From positions 1,764,600 through 1,828,599 of the forward strand of contig VYZI01000086.1 in assembly GCA_013397695.1 (NCBI GenBank): DNA of 64,000 nt, given 5' to 3'. This DNA is from Centropus unirufus. Taxonomy: Eukaryota; Chordata; Aves; Cuculiformes; Centropidae. Below the pieces are notes generated by a model. The model did no database searches. It was given only the letters and a program-made list of their open reading frames with translations, and was not told the DNA's origin. A program made the position numbers and the translations under genes. Positions 35,233 through 48,400 of the stretch are shown one piece after another (positions within the stretch are counted from its first letter, which is position 1; each line of letters starts with the position of its first letter).

Positions 35233-36512
35233 GATTCTAATTAAGGTTAAAAAAAGTTCACAGCTGTCAGATAAAAATATCTGCAGAGCCTATTGAGAAG
35301 GAACTTAATAAGGAAACCAAGGGAGACAGTCACCACAGAGGCACTTGAGAAAATGCTACAGTTATAAAAGGCACAAATTTATCACACACACAGCATACAT
35401 ATTCCTGCAAAGTGAAGTCACTCTTTTTTTCCAAAACACAGAGGCAGGCATCACTGAACACTGACCTGCACATAACCACAGGAGACACGCTATAAGCAGC
35501 AGCCTATGACAATGCCTACATGATTAGATCGTAGAAATATTTTGAAAGCAAGACTGCTTTGGCCATCTCATTTTTATCTCTATTGAAGAACAGTCTGTAA
35601 GATGAAGGCGATCTTAAGGTGATGGAGATGGGACAGGGAATGTTAGTCCATTTAACCACAGGTTTATCTGGGGACATTTGCAATTTGTGATTTAATCCGT
35701 TTGCTTCTCACCTGAGAGCAGATGTGCTATTCAGAACCAATATCTCTACTGAAAAAAAAAAAAAGAACCAGTAAAAGGAAAGACAAGGGGTTGCCTCAGA
35801 ATGCTCACTTCCTTGTTTTGTCAAGTAGTCTATACAATTAGCTTTCAAGTACTTTGGTTAACACAGATTTTCATGCCATGACCTGACTTCCTTTGCAATA
35901 TACAGTTGCCATCAGAACAGTGTACAAGGACATAAACCCTTTTTTTTTTGTCTTCTTAAGAGCCCTACAACACAAATAAATGTTACTTCCATAATACATT
36001 TTACAAATCTAAGAAACTGCTGGAACTTTCATCACGGCAGATTTCTCATCAAATATGTGACCAAGTTACAAATATAGCACAACTGGTTTCTCATTAAACC
36101 AGACTTAATTCCTTTCTCTGAAGGGCCGGCATGAAGTAACTTCCAAAAGGTAAACGAGTGCTAACAGTTCACTCCACCCATGGGGAAGCAACTTGATTCT
36201 CTACCTACATTAGTCGATTTTCTGATCATACTGGCATCCACTTAGACAAAGTGCCACATATTCCTTTTATGTGGAAGATGTCAAGAAAACAGCAGCAAAT
36301 TCTTCTTTTTAATCCCATAGTGGTAATAATGTCCACAGCATAATAGTAGCAAGACACAGCTGTAAAGACAAAAAAAAGTATTCCTAATGCTTCAACTGTC
36401 TGGAAGGAAGATGATAGACTTTCAAGTGCTAATACAGATACTGCTATTCAGACCTTCCAGTTCCATCAGATCTGGCTAGAAAACTGAGAAATATTTAAAT
36501 CAATTGATATTT

Positions 36513-36537
36513 AATTTGATTGAGATTTAATCAAATT
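36513..36537. repeat. AT-rich inverted repeat
   Basis: aatttgatt (36513-36521), a 7-base spacer (gagattt), then aatcaaatt (36529-36537): perfect 9-bp arms. It sits in a stretch where attgagattt also recurs. Could form a short hairpin; no function assigned. Confidence 0.75.
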
Positions 36538-38848
36538 TAATTGAGATTTCAGCAATACCCACTTTTAGTTGCAGCAGAATAACAAGAGAAATGCTTTCTG
36601 GGTTGTTTTCCAATTTTGTTTCAGTGTTGAAGTAAGAATAAGAAAGGTTTATAGTTATATATAATTTTTTTTTAAACTAACCAATCTAATGAAAAGCTTT
36701 GGTTACGATTCAGTTCAGTTCTGTCTATACCTAACACCTGCTTTTCTTTGGATTTTCTGCCCCTGTGGCACACAACATCATCTTGTTAGATTGTGAATAA
36801 CTTCTGCCAGATTCAGGAGCAGAGAGATACATTTTGGATGTGAATAAACCAAATTTATTTTCATTAGCCTCATGGATTTTCTGCCCTGTAGAGATCTGCA
36901 AAGTATCTAGGGTGGAAGAAGGACGACTCGAATTCCAAACAGTTTTGGCAGAAAGCCATCTGTAGACACAACATTTCTCTTTATGTTAAGTATGTACTCA
37001 CCGTCTAGCACTAACAAATATTGGGCCAAGACTTTAAAAATCTCTTCCCAAATTTACGTTCCTGTGTTTATTTCTGGCTTGAGAATTGTCCAAGTTGCAA
37101 AAGGTCTGAACTTACGCAGTTCCCATTTAGCTTTCAGTTCCTAATTCATTCGGTAAATAAATCATACAGAGAGAAAGCCTCGTAGAAGCAATCTGTGGTA
37201 GGCTAATGTCCCAGGCAATTAGCGCTTCATGTGATACAATGAGAAAGGCCATATGTACACGACTGCACTCTTCTTCTGAGCTAAAGATCTTTATGTCTGA
37301 AAAGTTCCCCTATGCATTTTAAAAGGCTGTTATGAGGATATTCATTTGTGATAAAATCCAAGCTGCTGCTACAACAAGATTTTTAACTGGCATATCGAGT
37401 TTAAAAGAATGAAACCTAAGGGCCGAAAACTGATGCCTTGCTCACAAATATTACAGCCTTATAAGTCATTTGGTGGATTTCCATGGGTCTGTTCGGGGAA
37501 TGAAGCAAGATCAGATGCTAGCCCAGAAAGTCTTCCTGAGACTGGTGATACAGTTTTTCTACCATATGTTCAAATAAGCCGCTGTATTATTATATTCTTG
37601 TTATACTTCCCTCCATGTCTCTTTACTGCAATGTAATTTTTTACATATAAATCAACTCTGGTTGAAGGGAGAAGTGCAAAAATTTGGGCTCAGAAAAGTT
37701 TCAGAAGCATAGCTTTTCTTAAACCCCCACTGCACCAAATCTTGTTCCCAGTTATACCTCTGACTTCCTCTTTTGTGTCAAGCAGACGTAAACGAGCAGA
37801 AATTCCTAGAAGAAGGTACTGAGATGTTGACAGGCAGCAATGGAAGGTTTTGGTGGCTGGGGTTTTGGGGATTTGGCTTGGGTTTTGTTTTTTTGTCGTT
37901 ATTACATGGTTTGAAAGGTACCAATCCAGGGAGGGCAGAAGCACATGGTTCAATTTGATCTCTTTACCATTTAGGCCTTTGATCAGTAACCAATGCGCAC
38001 AGTCAGTGCAAGGCAGCACAGCAGGAAGAAATGAAAGTGCTAATCACATCAATACAGTTGTTCAGAGAAGTTCAAGCTCTGAATCAATTGTGTTCAGCAT
38101 GAACCAAGTGTTGGGCAGCAAATAAAGTTTAGGGTTTATGGATGCTAGGGTTACCTTTTCAAGCCCATTTTACCTCACTGGGCAGGAGACAGCCTCGAGG
38201 TGTTCAAAGTATAAATACGGAGATCAAAGGAAGGAAGGAGATAAGAGAATGATGTCAAAGAGTTTTTACGGACAGCATTAAAAATTCCAGGGGTAAACAG
38301 AAGTTAATTTGTTCTCTTGCCATCTTGCAGCAACTTAGGGAGCTAAGAGAGCCTTGGAGGCAAAGAGATGTCAGACGGTGAAAAAGCCTTGAAAGGTTGT
38401 GCCTTTGCCATACATTAGCACAAGTTTCCCCATTCATGGTCAAGTCCAACAGCAGCTATAATGCTGCATGCATCTGCTACAGTCTGGAGCCTGACAGTTT
38501 TCTAGATGAAAGAGATCTGAACCTGCCCAGGGACAGACTCAGCTCAGATGCACAAGGTGTGCCTTTCTGGGCAGTGTGAACACATCTGCTGAGCCTGAAA
38601 TACAGCTCCATTGCCAAAGGCGGTAAAAAAATTTACTTCGCCTGTCTGTAGGGGAAACGTACCACTAGAAATGCTAACAACCTATGGCTACATTTGCATA
38701 GTTCAGGTGGATACATTGAGTCGGACTTGTCCCTTAGGTGCCCCTGGACTCTGGTTATCTGGGTGAAAATATAAACACTAAAAAGATCCTCACCATCAAT
38801 TTGCATGAATTGGTTTTGTTCTTTAAGCTATGGATTTTTTTTCCCCAG

Positions 38849-38974
38849 TCTACCACACAGAAAGGCAGAAAACCTTTGTTTATGACTATAGATGGAAGTG
38901 CCTGTGAAGACGGAGTTCCGTATCTGGTCCAGACAGAACCAACGGGAAATCTCATCACAACAGGCTTTATAGAG
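38849..38974 (+). other. Unassigned exon-like open frame (126 bp)
   Basis: Flanked by a strong acceptor (ttttttttccccag) and a plausible donor (GAG|GTATTT). Exactly 42 codons, phase 0 at both ends, encoding STTQKGRKPLFMTIDGSACE then DGVPYLVQTEPTGNLITTGF and IE. The composition looks protein-like, but I recognise no family. It lies antisense to the MAOB 3' flank, 322 bp past the MAOB stop. No partner exons found. It could be a cassette exon of an unknown gene, a relic of an inserted element, or chance. Confidence 0.2.
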
Positions 38975-39295
38975 GTATTTTGTCACTTCTGCTCTGAGAT
39001 CTGTAAAAGAATCTCATGGTAATAACACTTGTCAGGGTATCCTAGCAAGTCAACAACAAAAAAGTTACTGCTAAAACTAGGTCTGGGTTCAAGGGGTTCT
39101 TTTTCAATATGGATCCCTTTCCTTTATCCCTCCCCTTTAGCTTATTCTCTCTACTGTTTCTTCTCCCCAATTCTGGTCTGATTTCAGAGACAGAGAAGTA
39201 CATGCCAAAAAAAAAAAAACAAAACACAAAAAACCCCCTCAAAACTCTGAAAAAAGAAAATCACTCAGGTGGGAGGCTTTGCGTTGGCACCTTTT

Positions 39296-39451
39296 TCAGT
39301 TTCTAGCCAGAAGTCCCTTTTTGTAGGCAAATAATCCTGCTGCAGCCACAGAAGTAAAGAAAGTGGAAAATCCAATCAGCTTTAGCAGTCCTGGCACAGA
39401 TGGCAAATTCCTCTCCCAGAAGGTTGTAGTGATGGGCAAAGCTGGAACATC
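39296..39451 (-). CDS. MAOB: MAOB exon 15 and stop (156 bp)
   Basis: Acceptor tcccacag; ends in TGA. Encodes DVPALPITTTFWERNLPSVP, then GLLKLIGFSTFFTSVAAAGL and FAYKKGLLARN: the C-terminal outer-membrane helix and a short basic tail. The tail is nearly the same as that of the + strand gene (FAYKKGLLIRN). Confidence 0.95.
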   Translation of the reverse strand, partial: DVPALPITTTFWERNLPSVPGLLKLIGFSTFFTSVAAAGLFAYKKGLLARN

Positions 39452-42400
39452 CTGTGGGAAAAACATCCATTATCAACATAACACCTTCACTGTAACAGGC
39501 AGGATGTAAATCAAGAGAGAAACAGAACTGGGTTGAAGCAGTTCATGTTGTGAAGAAATACGAAATTTTCTGCTCAGTTAAAGGGAAGAGGAAGAGACAC
39601 ACAGAAGGGATTTATAGACTAGTTAAAAAGCGCAATTCTTTGCAATCTCATGTCTTAGAGTGGTCAGATGTGTACCTTTTCTGAATGTCTATCACATTCC
39701 ATTTTAGTAAGGAAGGAAAAGGTTTTGATTTAGTGAACTTAAATAAAAACAGCCAACAAAATTTTATCTCATCAGCAAACCAGCTGAAAATAACCCAAGC
39801 CATTAAATCTACAGAAAGACTTACAATTGATTCAGGTTCTGGCTTCCAAATTTCACTCTCTGGGATTTTCCTCATAGCAAACAGTATCTGAAAATAAATA
39901 ACATTTTCTAGTAAGTATCAGTGAAAGCCAAAAATGGCTGGTTTCAATTTTTGTGTTAAAATGGCATGATGAAGATAACAATTGTGGACATAAATCTCTG
40001 TGAATTCAAATTCTAAAAAAAACTTGACCATTGCACAACTTATTTCTGGGAAGGTCTGATATTTAACAAGACACTCATCCCAGTGGAAAGTAGAAACAGT
40101 AACAGAAAAACCTTTCTGTGCTTAGTTACTTCATGTGAGATATCAGTACTTGAGAGGTCCTATGGCAACAGGGTAGCATGAACATGACTAGGAGTCAAGT
40201 ATACACTCCTGGCAAAGTGAGGTGAGCAACCTATAAAGCCAGGAGTAGATTGGTTTGCAAATTCTATCATGATATAGAAAGAGGAACGGGATCCTGTGAG
40301 TGATGACAGGCCACCACATTCAGCCAGAGAAAAGCAAGACTAAAAGAAAACCTCCGTAGTAGAAAAGTAATCATTCAAAGCAACAAAGAAACCAGAGATT
40401 AGTAGGATAGCAAACATTATCTGAATTTATAGTCATGAAAGACAGCAAGATTAACTTACTTCTATAGTCAAATAAAATGGAGGTGATAACATTAATGTTT
40501 TTCCCATTCCATGCACTTGTAGATTTAACAAGATCCATCTTTTAAGATGGACTTTTATTCTAGACATGATGCATGGACCTTATCAATTTTTCAATACTGG
40601 AGCGGGATAAACACCATTGCACTGGATTTTAAACATATTTTTGTTTCACAGGTATATGAGGAAAAGAAAATATCAATTTTTTTTAGCAGTTAAGCTCTCT
40701 GCTTGCCAGCTTCTCTGCTGAGGCTTATGGAGGTTCTACTGTAACGTCCTTACAATAGAGAGGTCATAAAGGTTTCAAGGAACAGGTTAGGTGTAACTTC
40801 ACAAATGGGACTGTATAGGGACAGCTGATCCCAGTCTTTTAGGACAGTGGTATAGGCTAGATGAACCCTCCAGATCTCTTCCAGGCTGACATCTGTTCTA
40901 CAACTGTGTTTTTTACCACAGGGTTCCTTCTCCCTTTACTACATAGAACAAAGATGAAATTCTTTTGTTTCTCCATAAACTGTAATATTCCTGAAAATAT
41001 TTGAGGAGCTGGTATTTTCTTAGACACAAAATATCTAACTCCTTGTTTACTGACTTCATGTAAGGTTGTCTCAATGATATACCACTACGTCAATAGTATT
41101 GTTGGAAACAGTTAGGGGAGGAACTGGCTTGGTGTGCAGAGCTGTAGAACTGAACTGTTCCTGGTGAGACTAATAGCCATGATCTCTCAGTACAATGACT
41201 AACAAAATGCCCACTTGGGGGGAAAAATGACTAGGTTAGAATTTGGGATTTCTGTTAAAGAGGAAAGGATTTCATTCCTGGGAACAAAGAGGAGTTAGAT
41301 GAAATCACCAGAGCCCTTCCTAAGCCTTCAACTGCAAAACCTTCAACTTTTTTGAAGTCTATCCCTTTGCAGGGTTTTGCATCAAGATTTCAGTCACCTG
41401 AAGCTGTCAACACTCAGTTCCCATTTCACCTCCAACCAGATCATCTTTCATTTTCCATAAGATACTTGACAGCACCCCTGTTTTGGGCTTGCATCCGTAC
41501 CTCTCTGGCTGCTCTTTCTCCAGCCTGTACAGCCCCCTCCATATATCCACTCCACTCTGTGGCTGTCTCTGTGCCAGCAAAATAGATCCTGCCAACAGGC
41601 TGCCGAATAATCCTGGAGGGGTACAAGCAATAAATCACATCAGCCATATTAGGAAAACATAACCAAAACCTTGGGTTAATATTAGAATAGAGGTGTTTAG
41701 AGTCACAGCAAGCACTTACAGACAGCAACTTTCAGTGAGCTGAGCTGGAGGCAGAAGTCTGCATTGCATTGCATTTCTTAGAGTAAACACAGCAGAGTTC
41801 ATATTTTCTAAACATTTACACTGGAATTCTTAAAATGTTACTTCTGGTTGCGAAGGACAACCAGCTTGAGACAAGGCTTATTCTACCTTCACCTTTACAG
41901 GCGTGGTAGACACCAATGCTAGATGTTACTGGCAGCAGTGTAGCGTTCTGAAGTACAGGCCTATGACATCTAAGGTAACCAGCAAACAAGAAGTAAAAAA
42001 AGGATGGTTTTACCTATTTTTGCCAGATTTTTCAATAATTATCATTAAAATTACTTTAAAAACCAAGGCCTCCATATGCTCTTTAATACAACTGCTTTAC
42101 TCTTCTAAGTTCTTTCTAAATTGTGAAAACTCATACTTCAAAAGTAGGGTTATGCCAGCACATTATAAGCTATGCACCTGAATCCAATCACCAGTCTCAC
42201 CAGCAAGCCTTTTTCTTTTTGGTAACTCTTATTTTAATGAAAAAACTTATGTTGGAAAGGACTACCTACAAAGGCACACTGATTATTATATTAAGCCTTG
42301 ACTGCAAAAAGGAAAGGAACAGTCCAAAGAAATCACTCATTACTGTCAATGTTGGCAGGAATTACCTCTCTGACAGTATTTATTTTAAAAAAGCTAAAGA

Positions 42401-45400
42401 AAAAAACAAACCAGAAATGGTGACACTGATTTTGAATACCCAATGTCACTTTTGCAAACAGATCACGAGAGCATCTCCACTCCTTTTCAAGAACCTAGTC
42501 AGTCCTCTTCACCAAATAATAAAAGTAAGTAAAATCTGCTAATGGTACAGTGCTCATCCGTTGTGAAGCCCAATTCAGACAAACAGAAGGTTACAACATC
42601 TGTCTAATATACTCCCCAGTGATCTTAAAGGTAGAAAATAAACAGTGACAGAGGACTTACGGCCCTTTCTGAGAATTTTTATTTACTTGGTCTTATCTTA
42701 GTACTCCAAAGCCCACAATATAGAGCCACCGTACCTTCCATACTGAGTCATTATGCCTGGTGGAAAGTAGGCTGTGTAGCAGCCCCCAGAATACTGCTCT
42801 TCACACCAGTTCTTCTCTTCATAATGCACTGGCTGTAAAACAGAGATTAATTCACTGAAGGAAAGGACAAAATCCAGGGGGTGCTAATAATAAAGAAAAG
42901 AACTGAGGAGACAGTGGAGAAGAATAGCATATGATTTATTGCATGTCAGTACCTCAAAAGATGACCACACCTAATAAGTCTCTTAATGCAGCATGGATTT
43001 GACATGATAAGCCTTCATTTCAGACACTGCTAGCTAGTTAAAAAAAAACAAAAAACAAAAACAGCCTAGCTACTCTGACCAGTGTAGAATATAATCCTCT
43101 TAATCTGTCACTATAAATTTATGTATTGAGTTCAAACTTATGCTTTGAGCCACATAAAGCAAAATTACCCTCTGGTGAAGACAGGCATAACAGTTGTAAT
43201 AGGTATATTGGATACAAATATATATGATTAAAAATGCAAATTATGGCACTTGCATGGTTATGCGTAGAACATAGTTGTGTTTAAATTGGTGTAATCTCGA
43301 GATTGTAAAATATAGGGTAATGAGCACATAAACTAAGTGAGATCACACAAATCCTATCATTTATTTACCTTTACAGGGAAGAGAAAGCAAGGAAAAGGCA
43401 AAAAGAAAAACATATGCAGCAATGGATCTGTCTTAGAGAGAAGAAACATTATGCTCAACATAAACTGAGGGAAAGGCAAGTCTGTCAGACCTAAAAACAG
43501 TAGAGGTGCGCTGTGAATGCCGCTCATGAAGCTGGACAAGAAGGTATCTGCCTTTTAACTGTTTCATAAGCTCATTCTTGCCCTCACTGTCAAACATAAC
43601 CCAAGACTTGCCATAATCTTCCCTCCTCTCCTCTACAGAGGGTAGCAAGGCTCCCATAATAGGTACCTTTTCCACAACACTTCACAGTGCTGTGCCAGAG
43701 CACTGCTGCATTCCAGTTTCATTTTCCCTTCCCCAACTCAACAAGTCTGACAACAGATGCTGTGGTTTAGATTGTTTGCTTACGTGCAAAGCTTCCTCTA
43801 ATCCCAGAACCCTTGAATAAAGCTCACACAGCCTTGTCCTCCTGCAAGAGAAAAGCAACAGATCTGTGTAAGAAAAAACAAACCACCTTAAATATGAACT
43901 GGTTTCAAGAGAACGAGTGTTAACATCTGCTTGAAATGAGGTTCCAGCTTTTTGAGATCTATCCTAATTGCCCAGCCTCTGGATCACTAGAAATAACTTG
44001 GTCAAACTCCCGTGCTGCACAGGTGCTGCCTTTACCAGCAGTAAGCTTTTCCCTTAAGATGCTTCTTGCAGCTCAAATTCCTACATTATCCGAAGTTCCT
44101 CTAAGCTATCGGGATAAGAAGGTAGTGCATTGCACTTTTTTGTCTTGGCACATAGACTAACTTATGGCTTGTTCTTACAAGGATACATATATTGACAGCC
44201 TGAGGCTCTCAAGGAATTGGTACTTTATTTCTGTATCTATAAAATATGCTCCTGTTTTGGTTTATGAGTCTATAAATCCATGAATATACTTCATTCTGTA
44301 GCAAACCCCAAGTGTAATTCTGTTTACTCCTACAATCTTTTGGGTCTTACTGTTTACTAGAGCAGCACTGCACCAATTCCCAAAACCAAGAAGATGAAAT
44401 AAGACGAAATAATAGTTAACAACTATGAAAAACAAACACGCAACCACAACACTGGAAAGACTATTATTTCTGGAAGCAAATCCTTTGCTCCACACAAAGT
44501 CATGCTGGGCACAGAACTACAGCCGTCCTAGCTCTGTAACTATATGGGCTACCCTTGCAGCTATGTAAGCATCTGAGGGAAACCGTATCTACGCTGCTGT
44601 ATGAAGCAACCCAGCTAGGCAGGAGCCCAGCTATACCTCCGAGCAGCTGAATTGAAAGAATTAAATAGAAAGCACATGATGAAGAACAAAATAATAATAA
44701 TAAAAAAACAACAGAAAAATATGAAGGAACTCAAAGAAGTTGCTATCTTGTGCAGGTTGGGGCTTGAGAAGGAAAGTGAGGGCTGATACAGTTCAGGATG
44801 AGCCATGGCCTTGGTAATTTTGCTGCTGGCAGGTGTCAATCCAGGAGCAGCAGAGGGGAAGGAAGCAGATCCTTCCTTATGCCCCAGGGCAGAGGACAAG
44901 GGTCAGCCTGCTCCAGAAGCAGAAATGCATGGTGACACAGTACCTGCCCAGGAGAATTTAGAGAGTTGTGGGATCTCTTTATGAACATCCTCCTGCAGTC
45001 AGGGGATGACAGTAACCCAACAACACCCATAATAAAAGGGATCCCTTCCCTGATCATCTTCCTCTCTCTCCTTAAGTAAGGTGATCACCACTCCCTGCAG
45101 ATCCCCGTACCTGCCCAGTGCCTGAACAGAATTAAAGCTATTTTTAACGGCATGATCCAGCAAAGCCTCTGCTGAGGTCTGCCCACTGCCTCTCCCAAAT
45201 GCCCACCAGCCCCTCTTTCAGGGCAAGTCAGTAACACCATGGAGCTCCACAGGAAACGCCTTGGGACCCCATCTGCTTCTGCTCCTCCCAGCACCATGAT
45301 AGGGACGAGAAGGACCTCTCTGGACCTGCTTGTGCCCTGCACTTTTTCCACATGATTTTCAGGTCCTCCAGGGAGCCTGGAAATGGCATAGCAGGAGCTG

Positions 45401-48400
45401 GTAGTGATTCTCATGTCTGGCCAGCAGCAAGGCTATAAGAAGGTGCAAGTTCACTGCTGCTTGCGAACTACATTGCTAATACAGGTAAAGTTAAAGATAG
45501 TTGTAAAAAAGAAAATATTAAGGTTCAGGTCAAGGGCATCTTGAGACTACTAAGAAATTTTCACCTTGGAAGGAATTATTCATCCATAACAAGGTATTAT
45601 TTGACAGGAAAAAAGAAACACAAAAAAGTAATTTTTAAAGGGCTGAACTGTACCAACAGTAACCTGTCACTGAGGACATTCACCCTAATAAACAGTCCTC
45701 ACAGGTGGGCTGGTCTCTCTGCAACTTCTGCACTTTTTGTCCCAGAACAGTTTAAGTTAGTATTTATTTATGGATTTATGGGTAATGCTAACATAGAACA
45801 TATGGAATAGGCAGTGAGTAAAACCCTTATTTCTTGGCTTTGGACTCAGCCACCAGCACTAAATAAATGAAAAATTATGCCTGAAGCTATCTAGGTAGAG
45901 TCCTCTTGAAAGTCCTGCTGTGATGTGGAACTGGTGCACAAACAGACACATGGGCCTTCTCCCTGGTCTCTCATTCCATGGCAGTGTACCATGCCGTCAC
46001 CTTTGTTGCACAGCTGTGAAAGGTAGGGCTAAATTTAACCACTGTAATTACCTCTTGGCACCTGTCCTGGGAAGACCAGCTGGAAGACAGCAGTGAGCTT
46101 TCCTCCCTTCAGTCTCCCTTAGGCTGTAAAACAGTTTCCATCCCCTCCCGCAACCGCTGTTCCCAGCCATGATCTAGGACGGCTGCCACAGACTCTACAT
46201 CCCACTCTTCATATCCAAGGATTACCTAAAACATAACCCTGCCATCAACAAGCTGATAAAAGGAGAGCTCAGCTTGTGTTGATAGGCAAGCACAGCATGT
46301 GAGCAAGACACATTCTCTACTAGGTGCCAAATGAAGCTGTCCTCAGAAGAGATCCCGCCTTGCAAACATCATAGATCATAGCCCCCATTTAAGAAACACA
46401 AACTGGTTGCAGGGTGAGTGTACACCAGGAGAAGCTCTCCTTTGCCTTTTCCTGGATCCCAGGAGAGATTCCACTAGAAGGAAATTTGTGTTCATATGCA
46501 GGAGAGGAGCTGCACTGCAGCCAGTGGGTTCCTACCTTGGTTGGCTATGACCAGGACTACAGGAACCAGAGAGGCATCCCTGCCCCAGGGTATCTCTGTC
46601 AGGTCCCAACCCAAGCATATTTTATAACCATTATTTACCAAAGCAAAGCCCTTCCTAGTCTAAGGCTTATTCCTCAAAAGACAAAGTTCAAATCTGTTTT
46701 GTTTAAAACACAGCTGTGGGGAGAAGAGTCAGATAACCATACTGATGCTTTTAACATCCAAAGGAAAGCAACATTTCCTAGATTTCAGAATACCTACATT
46801 ACTTTTATCACCAGTCACCTGCTGGGGGTCTATCTCAAAGACTGAGTGTTGAGGAAAGGCTGATTTGCCCACTCCTGACAAAACTAGAAGTGTCCTGTGT
46901 TATTATGCTTTCATTTGAAAAGACTGGGATATTAACAACCCCATTCAGACCCATAAGCCATAGACGACTGAACTGCCTCCAAAGCTAATTTGAGATGGCT
47001 ACAGCTTCCCTAGCTACTACTGTAAAAATGTTTCCCTGGACACACTATTCCTTGTGGCATGCTTTCAATATAAAGGTATATTTTCTATGTCAAAATAAGG
47101 CTCTGCTCATATCCACACTCAATATTTGTAGCTTTAGTTTGATCAGATATTGTGAATACTTTGTTGGGCTTTGGCTCAGGTATGCAATTTTTGCTTTATC
47201 TGAACCGATCAGTATTCTCACTTTTACTCTTCCGATTGTCTCCCCTATCCCGACAGTGGGAAGTGAGCAAGTGTCTCTGGGGAGGGTCTTGGCTGCCAGC
47301 TGGGTTAAACCACAACAGAGATCATCTCATTGAAGTGACAAGTCTTGTCTACTGTCTCAAGGTTACTGACAACTTCTTTCAGTTTTCTTCCTACCCTGGT
47401 GATTTATAACAAAAGTTTAACTCAGATTCTATGCAGAACGGCAGTGTTTGTACTTACCTTTCTTCTTTTGTGAGACCTGTCAATCTTCTACACTTCCGAG
47501 CGAGAATGAAGCTGTAAAAATACAGAAAATACCACAAATAATTTACTCCCATTATGATACTACATTTCCTACATTATTTAAAATGCCAAAGCCTTACAAT
47601 GAACTTCTGTGATTCACAGTATTAGCTTTTGGGTCTCTATCCAAAATATCCATTTCAACTCTCTGCCTAAAGTTATATGCTCTGCCTGCTGCTTGCAGGA
47701 CTCATTGTGGAAGGAACCTCTCCAAGATGCAGGTTAGAGCATTCTTATGGGCTGTTTCCCAATTACCTTAATTTCATACAGCAGTGTGTGCAAGCATATA
47801 ACAAGAGGTGAAGCCTGGGATTGCACTAGAAATTATTGTTAAATAAACTTTCTAAAACTATTCTGGCTGTTTAAACAGCCAGAACAAAACAAAATATAAT
47901 TTTAGAAAATTATTTTTTAATATAAACAACTGAAGGATCTGAGGGGGACAAAATATTTAGAGCAAACTTTACATTTCTGTTATCTTTTTTCTTCTTTTTC
48001 CTGTCCTCTTCTCAAATTTGGTACTTTGCCATGCAAAAAGGCAAAAGATGACAGAATAAAAGAAGTAAAATTTCCTTTTTAAAAATATTAGCAATTAAAT
48101 CATAGAGAACTCCTTTTGAAAGAAAATTCATAGAACGCATTCACTACACACTGAGAAATTCAACCTTTTAACTATTTTAAAGTATTTGCCTTCAAAAGTA
48201 GCAGGTTTTCGATTTAAATTTTTGCCTCTAAGACAAAATAAAAGGGCATTCATTAGATATTTTCTTTGTCTCTTACCCTATTATGGCAGGAAAGCTGCCA
48301 TCAGGCTTAGTATCATCAAGTGTTAAACCAATTGCAGCATCCTCATCTTCAATGATCATGGTACCACAATACCCTGTGTTAAGCACAAGATGGAAAAGAT

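Larger units (their letters stand above)
35205..39295 (-). other. MAOB: Candidate long MAOB 3' UTR / downstream flank
   Basis: Sequence downstream of the MAOB stop on the - strand. I found no AATAAA on that strand within about 2 kb of the stop; the first candidates are near 37076 and 36860, and a well-contexted one at 35227-35232 has T-rich and then GT-rich sequence downstream (tgatggtgagtatttgtgag on the - strand). The UTR may therefore be long, or an atypical signal may be used. Extent is inferred. Confidence 0.35.

Noticed and set aside
42123..42542. 139-codon Lys/Asn/Thr-rich + strand frame in MAOB intron 12
   Set aside because: Composition follows the A-rich DNA; no homology recognised.
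46414..46845. 143-codon + strand frame in MAOB intron 10
   Set aside because: Antisense inside an intron, no recognisable motif, no supporting exons.
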